A model generated the notes under the pieces. It had not been told where the DNA came from. It searched no databases and worked only from the letters and a program-made list of their open reading frames with translations. A stretch of DNA of 64,000 bases from Mycobacterium paraense (lineage in GTDB: Bacteria; Actinomycetota; Actinomycetes; Mycobacteriales; Mycobacteriaceae). The stretch lies in contig NZ_LQPM01000006.1 of NCBI RefSeq assembly GCF_002101815.1, positions 62,001-126,000 of the forward strand, given 5' to 3'. Position 1 is the first letter of the stretch. Every line of letters starts with the position of its first letter. The position numbers were made by a program, and so were the translations under genes. Shown one piece after another: positions 8,888-17,662 of this stretch.

Positions 8888-8893
8888 GCCCCC

Positions 8894-10390
8894 TCAGGGC
8901 ATGATGACGGTGCGCGCCACCGGTTCCGCGGCCGCCTGCCGGCTGGACAGGCCGCGCTGCAACGAGGCCAGCAGCGCGTCGCGCGTCTCGCGGGGATCGA
9001 TGAGCTCGTCGAAACCCATGTGCTCGGCCGACCGATACGAGGCCTGCAACTCGGCGTTGCGCAGCTTCGCGGAGAGGTCCTCGCCGGCGTGCGACGCGCG
9101 GCTCAGCGCCGCGGCGCTCATCGCGCCCATCGTCGCGCCCGGGTAGGCGAAGGTCGCGACCTGGTGGTCGAAACTCAGCAGCGACATCACCATCGAGCCG
9201 AACCCGTAGGCCTTGCGCAGCGTCACGTGCAACTTGAGCGTGGTGGCCGCCGTCTGGGCCGCGAACATCCGCGCGCCGGCGCGCAGCACGCCGCTGCGTT
9301 CCGACCGGCTGCCCGGGAGCATGCCGGGGTTGTCGGCGAGGAACACGATCGGCAGGTGGAACGAGTCGGCCACCGTGATGAAGTGCGCCGCCTTGTCGGC
9401 GGCGTCGGCGTCGATGGAGCCGGCCAGCACCTTCGGCTGGTTGGCCACCACCGCGACCGGGTGACCGCCCAGATGGGCCAGCGCGCAGATTACCGCCTTG
9501 CCGAACTGGGGTTGCACCTCGAACCAGTCGGGGCTGTCGAAGACCACGTCGAGCACCGCGCGCATGTCGTAGACCCGGCGGTTGTCGCGCGAGACGATGT
9601 CGAGCAGCTCCGGCGTCGCTCGCGGTGCGGTCGCCTCGCCGGGTGGCAGGGAGGGCGGGTACGACCACGCGCTCGGCGGAAAATACGACAGGTAGCGCCG
9701 GACCTCGTCGAGCACGGCCTCGTCGTCGTCGGCGGCGTTGTGGATGACGCCGCTGGGGATGGCGACGTTCGGCCCGCCGAGGTCCTCCTTCGAAATGTCT
9801 TCTCCCGTCGACTCTTTGACGACGGGCGGTCCGGCGGTGAAGATCGCGCCCTGGGCGCTCATGATCCGGAAGTCGCAGACCGGGGCCACCAGCGCGCCGT
9901 GCCCGGCGGAGGGGCCCAGCACGGCCGCAACCGTCGGGACCTTGCCCGAGCACTGCGTCTGGGCGAGCAGATCGGTCGGGCTGCGCCCGTAATGCCCTCC
10001 GGTAGGCCGAAAGCCGGCGCCCTCGAGCATCATCACCAGCGGGATCTTGTCGCGCAGCGCCAGTTCGGCGATCCGGTACCGCTTGGAGTTGCCGCCGGGA
10101 CCGATGCTGCCGGCCATGGTGGTGAAGTCCTCGGCGCCCAGCATCACCGGTGATCCGTTGATCAAACCCGAGCCGACGATCAGTGCGTCGGCCGCGACGT
10201 CGCCGCCGACCAGCGTGCCGAACTCGCGGAAGGTGCCCGGGTCGAGGAGTCGCTCGATCCGCGCGCGGGCGTCCAGCTTGCCCTTCTTGCGGTGCTTGTC
10301 GAGGCGCTCCGGGCCGCCCATCGCCCGCGCATGCTCACGGCGGCGCTCGAGATCGTCGAGCGATTCCTCCCAGTCCTGGGCTTTGGTCAT
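8894..10390 (-). CDS. Acyl-CoA carboxylase carboxyltransferase subunit (AccD-like)
   Basis: A 498-residue protein of the biotin-dependent acyl-CoA carboxyltransferase family. N- and C-terminal crotonase-like halves are visible. The first has GAEDFTTMAGSIGPGG and LMMLEGAGFRPTGG-type segments. The second has the family-typical FLADNPGMLPGS and GFGSMVMS oxyanion segments. Such subunits move carboxyl groups from biotin to an acyl-CoA, as in propionyl- or geranyl-CoA carboxylases. No biotin-carboxylase (AccA) gene is nearby, so a partner must be elsewhere. It is transcribed divergently from an F420-type oxidoreductase gene. Confidence 0.83.
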   Translation of the reverse strand: MTKAQDWEESLDDLERRREHARAMGGPERLDKHRKKGKLDARARIERLLDPGTFREFGTLVGGDVAADALIVGSGLINGSPVMLGAEDFTTMAGSIGPGGNSKRYRIAELALRDKIPLVMMLEGAGFRPTGGHYGRSPTDLLAQTQCSGKVPTVAAVLGPSAGHGALVAPVCDFRIMSAQGAIFTAGPPVVKESTGEDISKEDLGGPNVAIPSGVIHNAADDDEAVLDEVRRYLSYFPPSAWSYPPSLPPGEATAPRATPELLDIVSRDNRRVYDMRAVLDVVFDSPDWFEVQPQFGKAVICALAHLGGHPVAVVANQPKVLAGSIDADAADKAAHFITVADSFHLPIVFLADNPGMLPGSRSERSGVLRAGARMFAAQTAATTLKLHVTLRKAYGFGSMVMSLLSFDHQVATFAYPGATMGAMSAAALSRASHAGEDLSAKLRNAELQASYRSAEHMGFDELIDPRETRDALLASLQRGLSSRQAAAEPVARTVIMP

Positions 10391-10490
10391 GCCCGAACTT
10401 TCTTCATGCCTAAAGTCCTACCTCATGCGGATCGGTCGTGACTAGCCGAGTGGGGTCACATACTGGATTGCTTACTGTAAAGTTGCCCGC

Positions 10491-11513
10491 ATGGGTAGCG
10501 CCCCCCGCCTCAAGCTCGACGGGGGCATCCCCAATCAACTCGCCCGGGTGCCGCGGGTGGCCGGCGCCCTGGAACAGGACGGGTATGACGGCGGCTGGAC
10601 CGCCGAAACCAACCACGACCCGTTTCTGCCGGTGCTGCTGGCCGCCGAGCACACGTCCCGACTCGAGGTGGGCACCAACATCGCCGTCGCGTTCGCCCGC
10701 AATCCGATGATCGTCGCCAACATCGGCTGGGACCTGCAGGCCTATTCGCAGGGCCGGTTCATCCTCGGACTGGGCACGCAGATCCAGCCCCACATCGAGA
10801 AGCGGTTCAGCATGCCGTGGAGCCATCCGGCGCCGCGGATGCGCGAATTCGTCGCCGCGCTGCACGCGATCTGGTCGGCGTGGCGCGACGGCGCGAAGCT
10901 GCGTTTCGAGGGCGACTTCTACACGCACAAGATCATGACGCCGATGTTCACGCCCGAGCCGCAGCCGTATTCCGCGCCGAAGGTGTTCCTGGCCGCCGTC
11001 GGCGAAATGATGACCGAGATGTGCGGCGAGGTCGCCGACGGCCACCTCGGCCACCCGATGGTCTCGAAGCGCTACCTCGAGGAGGTGACGCTGCCCGCCC
11101 TGCTGCGCGGGATGCAGCGCTCCGGGCGGGATCGCGGCGTCTTCGAGGTGTCGTGCGAGGTGCTGGTCGCGACCGGCGAGAACGACGACGAACTGGCGCT
11201 CGCCAGCGCCGCCGTGCGCAAGCAGATCGCGTTCTACGGCTCGACACCGGCCTACCGCAAGGTCCTCGAGCTGCATGGCTGGGGCGATCTGCACACCGAA
11301 CTGCACCGGCTCTCCCTGGCGGGGGAGTGGGACACCATGGGCTCGCTCATCGACGACGAGATGCTGGCGGCTTTCGCCGTCGTCGGTCCTGTCGACACGA
11401 TCGCGGCGGGGTTGAAGAGTCGCTGCGAGGGCGCCGTCGACCGCGTCCTGCCCATCTTTTTGACCGCTTCCCAATCCTGTATCACCGCCGTAGTGAAGGA
11501 GTTTCGCGAGTGA
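10491..11513 (+). CDS. LLM-class F420-dependent oxidoreductase
   Basis: A 340-residue luciferase-like oxidoreductase. Family landmarks are GYDGGWTAETNHDPFLP, the TNIAVAFARNP strand, GWDLQAYSQGRFILGLGTQ and KVFLAAVGEMM. It belongs to the subgroup that opens with LDGGIPNQL and is common in mycobacterial catabolic clusters. F420 use is inferred from the family. ATG at 10491 has no clear ribosome site. TAAAGT ends 7 bases before it, which would suit a leaderless transcript. The stop overlaps the start of the P450 gene (GTGA). Confidence 0.86.
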   Translation: MGSAPRLKLDGGIPNQLARVPRVAGALEQDGYDGGWTAETNHDPFLPVLLAAEHTSRLEVGTNIAVAFARNPMIVANIGWDLQAYSQGRFILGLGTQIQPHIEKRFSMPWSHPAPRMREFVAALHAIWSAWRDGAKLRFEGDFYTHKIMTPMFTPEPQPYSAPKVFLAAVGEMMTEMCGEVADGHLGHPMVSKRYLEEVTLPALLRGMQRSGRDRGVFEVSCEVLVATGENDDELALASAAVRKQIAFYGSTPAYRKVLELHGWGDLHTELHRLSLAGEWDTMGSLIDDEMLAAFAVVGPVDTIAAGLKSRCEGAVDRVLPIFLTASQSCITAVVKEFRE

Positions 11514-12745
11514 GCACGCCGACGATGGACGAGGCCGCCAAGCTGTTGACGGATCCGCTGGCGTACACCGACGAGCGGCGGCTGCACGCGGCGCTGACTC
11601 ACCTGCGCGCCCACGCGCCGGTGTCGTGGGTCGACGTGCCGAACTACAAGCCGTTCTGGGCGATCACCAAGCACGCCGACATCATGGACATCGAACGCGA
11701 AAACATGCTGTTCACCAACTGGCCCCGGCCGGTGCTGACCACCGTGGAGGGCGACGAGCAAGCGGTCGCCGCCGGGGTTCGCACCCTGATCCACCTGGAC
11801 GACCCGCAGCACCGGGTGGTGCGCGCGATCGGCTCCGACTGGTTCCGCCCGAAGGCGATGCGGGCGTTGAAGGTTCGCGTCGACGAGCTCGCCAAGATCT
11901 ACGTCGACAAGATGATGGCGGTGGGCCCCGAATGCGACTTCGTGCAGCAGGTCGCCGTCAATTACCCGCTTTACGTGATCATGTCGCTGCTCGGGCTGCC
12001 CGAGGCCGACTTCCCGCGGATGCTCAAGCTGACCCAGGAGCTGTTCGGCAGCGAGGACGCGGAATTCAAACGCGGCACCACCAACGAGGACCAGTTGCCC
12101 GCGCTGTTCGACATGTTCCAATACTTCAACGGGGTGACCGCCGCGCGCCGCGAGCATCCGACCGAGGACCTGGCGTCGGCGATCGCCAACGCCCGCATCG
12201 ACGGCGAGCCGCTGTCGGACATCGAAACCGTCTCGTACTACCTCATCGTGGCCACCGCGGGCCACGACACGACCAGCGCGACCATCTCCGGGGGCATGCA
12301 GGCGCTGATCGAGAACCCGGACCAGCTGGAGCGCCTGCGCGACAACCTCGACCTGATGCCGCTGGCCACCGACGAAATGATCCGCTGGGTCACCCCGGTC
12401 AAGGAGTTCATGCGCACCGCCGCCAAGGACACCACCGTGCGCGGAATACCGATCGCCGCGGGCGATTCCGTGTTGCTGTCGTACGTGTCGGCCAACCGGG
12501 ACGAGGAGGTTTTCGACGACCCGTTCCGCTTCGACGTCGGGCGTGACCCGAACAAGCACCTGGCCTTCGGCTACGGCGTGCACTTCTGCATGGGGGCGGC
12601 GCTGGCCCGCATGGAGGTCAACAGCTTCTTTTCCGAGTTGCTGCCGAGGCTCAAATCCATCGAGCTGACCGGCGCCCCCGAACTCATCGCCACTACCTTC
12701 GTCGGAGGGCTCAAGCACCTGCCAGTGCGCTATTCGCTGACCTGA
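11510..12745 (+). CDS. Cytochrome P450
   Basis: A 411-residue bacterial P450 that would hydroxylate a hydrophobic substrate. The oxygen-activating I-helix is TAGHDTT (about residue 248), the ExxR motif is EMIR in ATDEMIRWV, and the haem loop is FGYGVHFCMG (FGxGxHxCxG) with its Cys ligand. GTG at 11510 overlaps the previous stop, and AAGGAG lies just upstream. It is co-transcribed with the F420-type oxidoreductase and probably the downstream SDR. The electron donor may be one of the two ferredoxins encoded elsewhere in the window. Confidence 0.9.
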   Translation: MSTPTMDEAAKLLTDPLAYTDERRLHAALTHLRAHAPVSWVDVPNYKPFWAITKHADIMDIERENMLFTNWPRPVLTTVEGDEQAVAAGVRTLIHLDDPQHRVVRAIGSDWFRPKAMRALKVRVDELAKIYVDKMMAVGPECDFVQQVAVNYPLYVIMSLLGLPEADFPRMLKLTQELFGSEDAEFKRGTTNEDQLPALFDMFQYFNGVTAARREHPTEDLASAIANARIDGEPLSDIETVSYYLIVATAGHDTTSATISGGMQALIENPDQLERLRDNLDLMPLATDEMIRWVTPVKEFMRTAAKDTTVRGIPIAAGDSVLLSYVSANRDEEVFDDPFRFDVGRDPNKHLAFGYGVHFCMGAALARMEVNSFFSELLPRLKSIELTGAPELIATTFVGGLKHLPVRYSLT

Positions 12746-12763
12746 TTCCCTAGCCTCGAGGCT

Positions 12764-13591
12764 GTGGAGCGCAAGACGATCGTCATCACCGGCGCCAGCG
12801 ACGGCATCGGCGCCGCGGCGGCCCGCCGGCTGAGCCGGGGCGGCGCGAACATTGTCGTGATCGGCCGGTCGCACAGCAAGACCGCCGCGGTGGCCGCGGA
12901 ATTGGGCGCCGACCATTTCGTGGCGGACTTCGCCGACCTGTCCGCGGTGCGTGCCCTGGCTGACGAGATCCGCTCCCGATACCCGCGCATCGACGTCCTG
13001 GCCAATAACGCCGGTGGCCTGTTCACCAAGACCCACCAAACCGTGGACGGCCACGAGATCACCTTGCAGGTCAACTACCTGGCGCCGTTCCTGCTCACGA
13101 CGCGGCTGATGGACCTGCTCGTCGAATCCCGCGCCACCGTCATCAACACCACCAGCTCCTCGCACAAGTTGCTCCCACGCCCGAAAATCTCCGACCTGCA
13201 GGACACGACGGGGCGCCGGCCCAGCTCCGCCTACGCCGTGACCAAACTCGCAATCGTCTTGTTCACCAGGGAATTACATCGGCGCTACCACCCCGCGGGG
13301 TTATCGGCCGCGACGTTTCACCCCGGCTACGTCAACTCCAACTTCGGCGAGGCGTCGGGATCGCGGTTCCTCGTCTTCATGAAGTACCGCGTGCCGCTGG
13401 TGGCCCGGTTCACCGCCACCACCGACGAGGCGGCCGACCAGCTGGTCTGGCTGGCGTCCGGCACGCCAGGCGTCGACTGGACCTCCGGCGAGTACTACTC
13501 GAAGGGCAAGATCGCCAGGGCCAACCGGGCGGCCTACGATCCCGCGCTGGCGCGAGAGCTGTGGGATCGCACCGTGGCGACAATCGGTTGA
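12764..13591 (+). CDS. SDR-family oxidoreductase
   Basis: A 275-residue short-chain dehydrogenase of the retinol-dehydrogenase-like subgroup. It has the cofactor motif TGASDGIG at residues 9-16, NNAG near residue 86, the catalytic Ser in NTTSSSHK and the YAVTK catalytic YxxxK, then HPGYV. GTG at 12764 follows GAGG by a short spacer and lies 18 bp after the P450 stop, so it probably shares that transcript. A P450 plus SDR pair would turn a methylene into a ketone in two steps. The substrate is unknown. Confidence 0.87.
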   Translation: MERKTIVITGASDGIGAAAARRLSRGGANIVVIGRSHSKTAAVAAELGADHFVADFADLSAVRALADEIRSRYPRIDVLANNAGGLFTKTHQTVDGHEITLQVNYLAPFLLTTRLMDLLVESRATVINTTSSSHKLLPRPKISDLQDTTGRRPSSAYAVTKLAIVLFTRELHRRYHPAGLSAATFHPGYVNSNFGEASGSRFLVFMKYRVPLVARFTATTDEAADQLVWLASGTPGVDWTSGEYYSKGKIARANRAAYDPALARELWDRTVATIG

Positions 13592-13622
13592 CCGCGCGGA
13601 GTGTCCATTGGCCATGACCAAT

Positions 13623-13637
13623 GGGACCAAAGTCACC
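13623..13637 (+). promoter_or_regulatory. DosR-like box upstream of DUF1876 gene
   Basis: The sequence GGGACCAAAGTCACC matches 13 of 15 positions of the DosR/DevR core GGGACTWWAGTCCCS known from Mycobacterium tuberculosis. It lies 61 bases before the likely ATG of a DUF1876 gene, whose relative Rv1738 is a known DosR target. A short inverted repeat CATTGG/CCAATG (13606-13623) abuts it. Position and downstream gene family together make a hypoxia/NO-responsive promoter likely. Confidence 0.65.
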
Positions 13638-13698
13638 ACAACGCGCCACGCCGGTGCGTGAGCGCGACATTGGCCCTGTCGCGCAGCATGATTCGTAC

Positions 13699-13911
13699 AT
13701 GGACCTCACCATCGCGATCGACGAGCACGGCGGAAGAACGCACGCGAAGGCCGAGTTGCACTGGGGTAGCGCGCATTTGGCCGGGATCGGCATCGCCTAT
13801 CACCATCCGGCCGACGCTCTGGCGCGCGACGCGGGCCCGGGGCTGGCGACGGCGCGGGCCCTGTCGGACCTGGCCGAGCAGGTGGGCCGGCTGAGCCGGG
13901 TCGGGGCCTGA
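13699..13911 (+). CDS. DUF1876 (Rv1738-like) small protein
   Basis: A small protein of about 70 residues with the DUF1876 pattern (TIAIDEHGGRTHAKAEL, then PADALARDAG and LATARALSDLAEQV). This resembles the stress protein Rv1738, thought to act on ribosomes in dormancy. The ATG at 13699 was preferred over an in-frame ATG at 13621, because the latter lies inside the DosR-like box and because homology starts near 13699. It is shorter than Rv1738 at the C-terminus. It stands alone between two SDR genes and looks unrelated to the catabolic operons. Confidence 0.72.
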   Translation: MDLTIAIDEHGGRTHAKAELHWGSAHLAGIGIAYHHPADALARDAGPGLATARALSDLAEQVGRLSRVGA

Positions 13912-13970
13912 CGGCACGCGGGTGCGGCCACCGGGCCGGTGACCCGCAAGCGGGTACTAACATGCAGCTC

Positions 13971-14006
13971 ATGAGCGATTTCGACCTGACCAGTCCCGCG
14001 CGATGA
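13971..14006 (+). other. Possible 11-residue leader ORF coupled to SDR gene
   Basis: An ATG at 13971 opens an 11-codon frame (MSDFDLTSPAR) that stops at TGA 14004-14006, overlapping the ATG of the next SDR gene as ATGA. No start signal of its own stands out. It may be a translated leader that hands ribosomes to the SDR gene, or a remnant of a lost upstream gene. The exact ATGA overlap is the only support. Confidence 0.3.
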
Positions 14007-14794
14007 CGGCCTCGACTGCCCTGGTGACCGGCGGCGCGTCCGGCATCGGGCTGGAGGTCGCCGGCCTGTTGCGCGACGCGGGCCACCGGGTCGTCACGTG
14101 GGACCTGTCGGGCGCCGACATCGATTGCGATGTCAGCGATCCCGACGCGGTGTCGGCGGCCATGGAACAGACGGTGCGCGAGCACGGCGTGCCGACCCGG
14201 GTCGTGACGTCGGCCGGCATCGGGTCGTCGGGCCCGTCGGGTCTGTTGCTCAAGCAAGCGCCCGCCGATTGGGAGCGGGTGCTGTCGGTGAACCTCACCG
14301 GCACCTGGCTGACCCTCCGCGCCGCCGGGCAGGCCATGGTCGACGCCGAGTTGCCGGGGTCGATCGTCGCCGTCTCCAGCATCAGCGGGACGGTGGTCGA
14401 TCGCGACATGGGCGCATATTGCGTGTCCAAAGCCGGCGTCGACATGTTGGTCAAGGTCGCGGCCGTGGAATGGGGCACCTACGGCATCCGGGTCAACGCC
14501 GTCGGGCCCGGAGTGACGCGCACCCCGATGCTGCCCAACCCCGACGCGTGGCTGGGCTGGGCGGACGGCCTGGCCAGGCGGACCGCGCTCGGACGCCTGG
14601 GTGAGGCCAGCGACGTGGCCGGCGCCATCGTCGGTGTCCTGGAACTACCCTGGGTGACCGGTCAGGTGGTGCACGCCGACGGCGGCCTGGCCCTGCACAG
14701 TCCGATCGACGCCTACGGCCAACTGGAGAAGCTGATGCGCCTGAAGCGACTCCGCCAGATCCGAGACGAGCGGGAGAAGGCCAAAGAGGCCTAG
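14003..14794 (+). CDS. SDR-family oxidoreductase
   Basis: A 263-residue classical SDR. It has TGGASGIG at about residues 9-16, a TSAG variant of the NNAG motif, catalytic Ser in VAVSSISG, and YCVSK as YxxxK followed by the NAVGPGVTRTPM segment. The C-terminal 25 residues are a charged helix rich in Arg, Lys and Glu, which is unusual for the family. Its 3' end overlaps that of the convergent alcohol dehydrogenase gene by 4 bp. The start overlaps a tiny leader frame. The substrate is unknown. Confidence 0.87.
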   Translation: MTASTALVTGGASGIGLEVAGLLRDAGHRVVTWDLSGADIDCDVSDPDAVSAAMEQTVREHGVPTRVVTSAGIGSSGPSGLLLKQAPADWERVLSVNLTGTWLTLRAAGQAMVDAELPGSIVAVSSISGTVVDRDMGAYCVSKAGVDMLVKVAAVEWGTYGIRVNAVGPGVTRTPMLPNPDAWLGWADGLARRTALGRLGEASDVAGAIVGVLELPWVTGQVVHADGGLALHSPIDAYGQLEKLMRLKRLRQIRDEREKAKEA

Positions 14795-15945
14795 ATCCCG
14801 AAGTCGATCACGCCCCTGACGATCGTGCCGTTGAGCAGATCGTCGTAGGCGTCGTTGACGTCGTCGAGGCGATAGCGCTTGGTGATCATCTCGTCGAGTT
14901 GCAGCTGTCCGGTCTGATAGAGCCGGGCCAGCCGGGCGATGTCCGCATTCGGGTTGCACGAGCCGAATATGGTGCCCGCCAGCGTCTTGTTCATCAGGAT
15001 GAAGTCCTGCAGGTCGATGTTGACCGACCGGGTCAGCTGCGATGTCATGCCGGTGAGGACACAGGTCCCGCCCTTGCGGGTCAGCTTCACCGCGTCGCGG
15101 ACGTCGTCGGCGGTGATCAACGACGGCGAGACCACCACGGCGTCCGCCATCACCCCGTAGGTCAGGTCCCGCACCAGATCCAGCGCCTCGGCGGCCGTCG
15201 CGGCGCTGTGCGTCGCGCCGAACTGGAGCGCCGATTTCTGTTTGAACTCAACGGGATCGACGGCGATGATGTGTGCCGCGCCGTTGATCCGGGCGCCCTG
15301 GATCGCGCCGGTGCCGATTCCGCCGACGCCGATCACGACGACGGTGTCGCCGGCGCGCATGTTGGAGCGGTTCGCGACGGATCCGTAGCCGGTCGGAATG
15401 GCGCACGACAGCAGGGCGCTCGGCACCAACGGCAGGTGTGGATCGATCTTCACGAGCGAATTCGTCGACACCACAGTGTGTTCGGCGAAGGCGCCGACCT
15501 TGGCGATGTGGCCGAGATTGCGGCCGTCGGCGGTGTGGTGGCGGAAGGTGCCGTCGGTGGGCATCCCCGGGACCATGGTGCCGATGCCGACGTCGCAGAG
15601 GTACTCGATCCCGCTGGCACACCAGCGGCACTGCCCGCACACCGCGACGAACGACATCACCACGTGGTCGCCCGGGGCGAAATCGGTGACGCCAGGGCCG
15701 ACTTCGCGCACGACGCCGGACCCCTCGTGGCCGCCGATCATCGGGAACATCGTCGGCAGCCCGAGCGAGCGCATCACCTCGTTGGGCGCCGACATGTCGC
15801 CCTTGAGGATGTGGTCGTCGGAGTGGCACAACCCGGCGGCGGCCAGCTGGACCAGGACTTCGCCGGCGCGCGGCGGGTCCAGCTCGAAGTCCTCGACCGA
15901 CCACGGGCCGCCGACGTCGTGCAGAATCGCTCCCTTAGTTTTCAA
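14791..15945 (-). CDS. Zinc-dependent alcohol dehydrogenase (MDR family)
   Basis: A 384-residue medium-chain dehydrogenase of the NDMA-dependent/class III-like type. Catalytic zinc ligands are the Cys of AGLCHSD and the HE pair in GGHEGSG. The structural zinc site is CGQCRWCASGIEYLC, the four-cysteine lobe. The NAD motif is GVGGIG near residue 200. TTG at 15945 is the start, with GAGGAA upstream. It lies 9 bp after the P450 stop, so P450 hydroxylation followed by alcohol oxidation in one operon is a reasonable inference. Confidence 0.9.
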   Translation of the reverse strand: MKTKGAILHDVGGPWSVEDFELDPPRAGEVLVQLAAAGLCHSDDHILKGDMSAPNEVMRSLGLPTMFPMIGGHEGSGVVREVGPGVTDFAPGDHVVMSFVAVCGQCRWCASGIEYLCDVGIGTMVPGMPTDGTFRHHTADGRNLGHIAKVGAFAEHTVVSTNSLVKIDPHLPLVPSALLSCAIPTGYGSVANRSNMRAGDTVVVIGVGGIGTGAIQGARINGAAHIIAVDPVEFKQKSALQFGATHSAATAAEALDLVRDLTYGVMADAVVVSPSLITADDVRDAVKLTRKGGTCVLTGMTSQLTRSVNIDLQDFILMNKTLAGTIFGSCNPNADIARLARLYQTGQLQLDEMITKRYRLDDVNDAYDDLLNGTIVRGVIDFGI

Positions 15946-15954
15946 GCGGCTTCC

Positions 15955-17181
15955 TCATGCGGCCGGGGTGAACGTGACGGGAAGCTTGTTCGGCGACCGG
16001 AAGGTCAGGCCCACGATCTTGGACTCCTCGCCGGTCCCGTCGTCGGGGACGAACGCCAAATGCCGGACCCGGTCGAACAAGCTGTTCAGCATGACCCTCG
16101 TCTCCAGCCGGGCCAGGTGCATGCCGAGGCACATGTGAATGCCTGCGGCGAACGCGATGTGGGCGAGGCGCGGCCGCCGGATGTCGAACCTGTCGGCGTC
16201 GGGCCAGCGGCTTTCGTCACGGTTGGCCGAGCCCATGCACATGTCGACCTGCGCGTCGGCCGGTATTGTCTTGCCGCCTATTTCGATGGCCTCGGTGGTG
16301 GTCCGCATGACCATCGTCAGCGGCGTTTCGACGCGCAGGCCCTCCTCGATGGCGGCCGGGATCAGGGAGCGGTCGCGCTGAACCATCGCCAGCTGCTCGG
16401 GATGGGTCAGCAGCAGGTACAGCAGATTGCCCGAGGAGCGGTAGGTGGTCTCCAAGCCGGCCGGCAGCAGCAGGCGCAGGAACGCGATGATCGCCTCGTC
16501 GGTGAGCTTCTCGCCGTCGATCTCGGCGGCCACCAGGTCGCCGATGATGTCGTCGGTGATCTTGCGGCGCCGCTGCTCCACCTGGTCGAGGAAGTAGTCG
16601 TGCAGCTCGGCCGCGGCGTTGAGCCCGGCCATGATGTCCGTCGGGATCGAGATGAGGTCGAGGGACAACCGCCGGAACATGTCGAGATCCTCGGCGGGAA
16701 GGCCGAGCAGCACGGAGATGATCCGGGTCGGAAACTCGAAGGTGAGGGCCTTGACCAAATCGGCGTGGCCGTCGTTCTTGATTTCGTCGATCAGTTGATC
16801 GCAGACCGGCCCGATGACCGACGGTTCCCATCGCTCCAGGGCGGTGGCCCGGAACGCCTTGGCCACCAGGCTGCGGTGGTCGTGGTGCTCTTTGCCGCCC
16901 ATCGCCAGGATGGTGTGGCCCATCACCAGCCCGATGGTTTTCTCGTAGGCGGCCGAGGTGAAGACGCGGTCGTCGCGGAACGCCTGGAACAGCCCGTCGT
17001 AGCCGAACAGGACCCATTCGTCGTTCGGCCGCAGTTCCTCCGGCATCTGCGAGTGGTCCGCCAGGGAGCCGTGCCAGACCGGATCGGTGCGCCGCATGTA
17101 TTCGAAGAACGGATACGGGCTGGTCTCCCCGGTGAGGTCGAGGGTGACGGGCTGGCCGTCCGGGTCCGTGCCGAGCGTCAT
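15955..17181 (-). CDS. Cytochrome P450 with altered haem-loop glycine
   Basis: A 408-residue P450. The I-helix is PAGLETT (about residue 255), the ExxR is EEGLR, and the haem loop is FAAGIHMCLG, where the usual second-position Gly of FGxGxHxCxG is Ala. The Cys ligand is intact, so it should bind haem. It heads a minus-strand pair with an alcohol dehydrogenase. It diverges from a Rieske ferredoxin gene across a gap holding the GCTAT-N10-ATAGC element. The ferredoxin could be its electron donor. Confidence 0.9.
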   Translation of the reverse strand: MTLGTDPDGQPVTLDLTGETSPYPFFEYMRRTDPVWHGSLADHSQMPEELRPNDEWVLFGYDGLFQAFRDDRVFTSAAYEKTIGLVMGHTILAMGGKEHHDHRSLVAKAFRATALERWEPSVIGPVCDQLIDEIKNDGHADLVKALTFEFPTRIISVLLGLPAEDLDMFRRLSLDLISIPTDIMAGLNAAAELHDYFLDQVEQRRRKITDDIIGDLVAAEIDGEKLTDEAIIAFLRLLLPAGLETTYRSSGNLLYLLLTHPEQLAMVQRDRSLIPAAIEEGLRVETPLTMVMRTTTEAIEIGGKTIPADAQVDMCMGSANRDESRWPDADRFDIRRPRLAHIAFAAGIHMCLGMHLARLETRVMLNSLFDRVRHLAFVPDDGTGEESKIVGLTFRSPNKLPVTFTPAA

Positions 17182-17234
17182 ACGCGCTCCTCCTGTGCAG
17201 CCGGGTACAGGCGGATAGGTGCCGAGGGAATGTC

Positions 17235-17254
17235 GCTATCATAGTATAAATAGC
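17235..17254 (+). promoter_or_regulatory. GCTAT-N10-ATAGC element with shared AT-rich 13-mer
   Basis: In the gap between the divergent P450 and ferredoxin genes, GCTAT (17235-17239) and ATAGC (17250-17254) form a 5-bp inverted repeat separated by 10 bases. Inside it ATAGTATAAATAG (17241-17253) fits the consensus ATARTAWAAATAG found, exactly or with one mismatch, in three other divergent gaps. The same 5-bp arms with the same 10-base spacing occur at 51050-51069. An operator for a shared regulator is the best reading. A core promoter is the alternative. Confidence 0.55.
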
Positions 17255-17302
17255 AACGAAGCCCAACGGCTTGTGGTCTCTGCGGGAGGCGGTGATGCTC
17301 AG

Positions 17303-17662
17303 GTGCCCGACCGGCGATTCGTGTGCTCCCTGGACGAACTGCCGCCCGGCGGGATGAAACTGGTGGACGTCGGAAAGTTCGGCGTCGGCGTCTACAACGT
17401 GCGCGGTGAGCTGTACGCGATCGTCAATTACTGCTCGCATGAGGGCGCCCCGCTGTGCCTGGGCCTACTCGGCGGCACCAACGAGCCGGCTCCGGAATCG
17501 CCCGACGGGATGCGCCGGGTCCGCGACGGGCAGATCGTGCGATGCCCTTGGCACAATTGGGAATTCGACGTCACCACGGGCCAAAACGTGGCCGATCCGA
17601 CCCGTCGCGTCCGCACCTACCCGGTCGAAGTCGCCGACGGGGAAGTGTACCTGAACGCATGA
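17303..17662 (+). CDS. Rieske-type [2Fe-2S] ferredoxin
   Basis: A protein of about 119 residues with one Rieske domain. C-x-H is in NYCSHEG and C-x2-H in RCPWHNW. They are separated by an unusually long insert of about 36 residues (LLGGTNEPAPESPDG region). It would carry electrons to an oxygenase or P450. The start is uncertain: GTG at 17303 was chosen because it precedes the conserved fold and has GGGAGG upstream at a longish spacing; GTG at 17273 is possible. Its stop overlaps the next amidohydrolase start (ATGA). Confidence 0.8.
   Translation: MPDRRFVCSLDELPPGGMKLVDVGKFGVGVYNVRGELYAIVNYCSHEGAPLCLGLLGGTNEPAPESPDGMRRVRDGQIVRCPWHNWEFDVTTGQNVADPTRRVRTYPVEVADGEVYLNA

Noticed and set aside
13621..13698. 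The upstream ATG start for the DUF1876 gene
   Set aside because: It lies inside the DosR-like box and the added residues do not look like the family, so 13699 was used.
14899..17244. A 781-codon plus-strand frame over the alcohol dehydrogenase and P450 genes
   Set aside because: Both real genes on the other strand have complete catalytic motifs. This frame has none.
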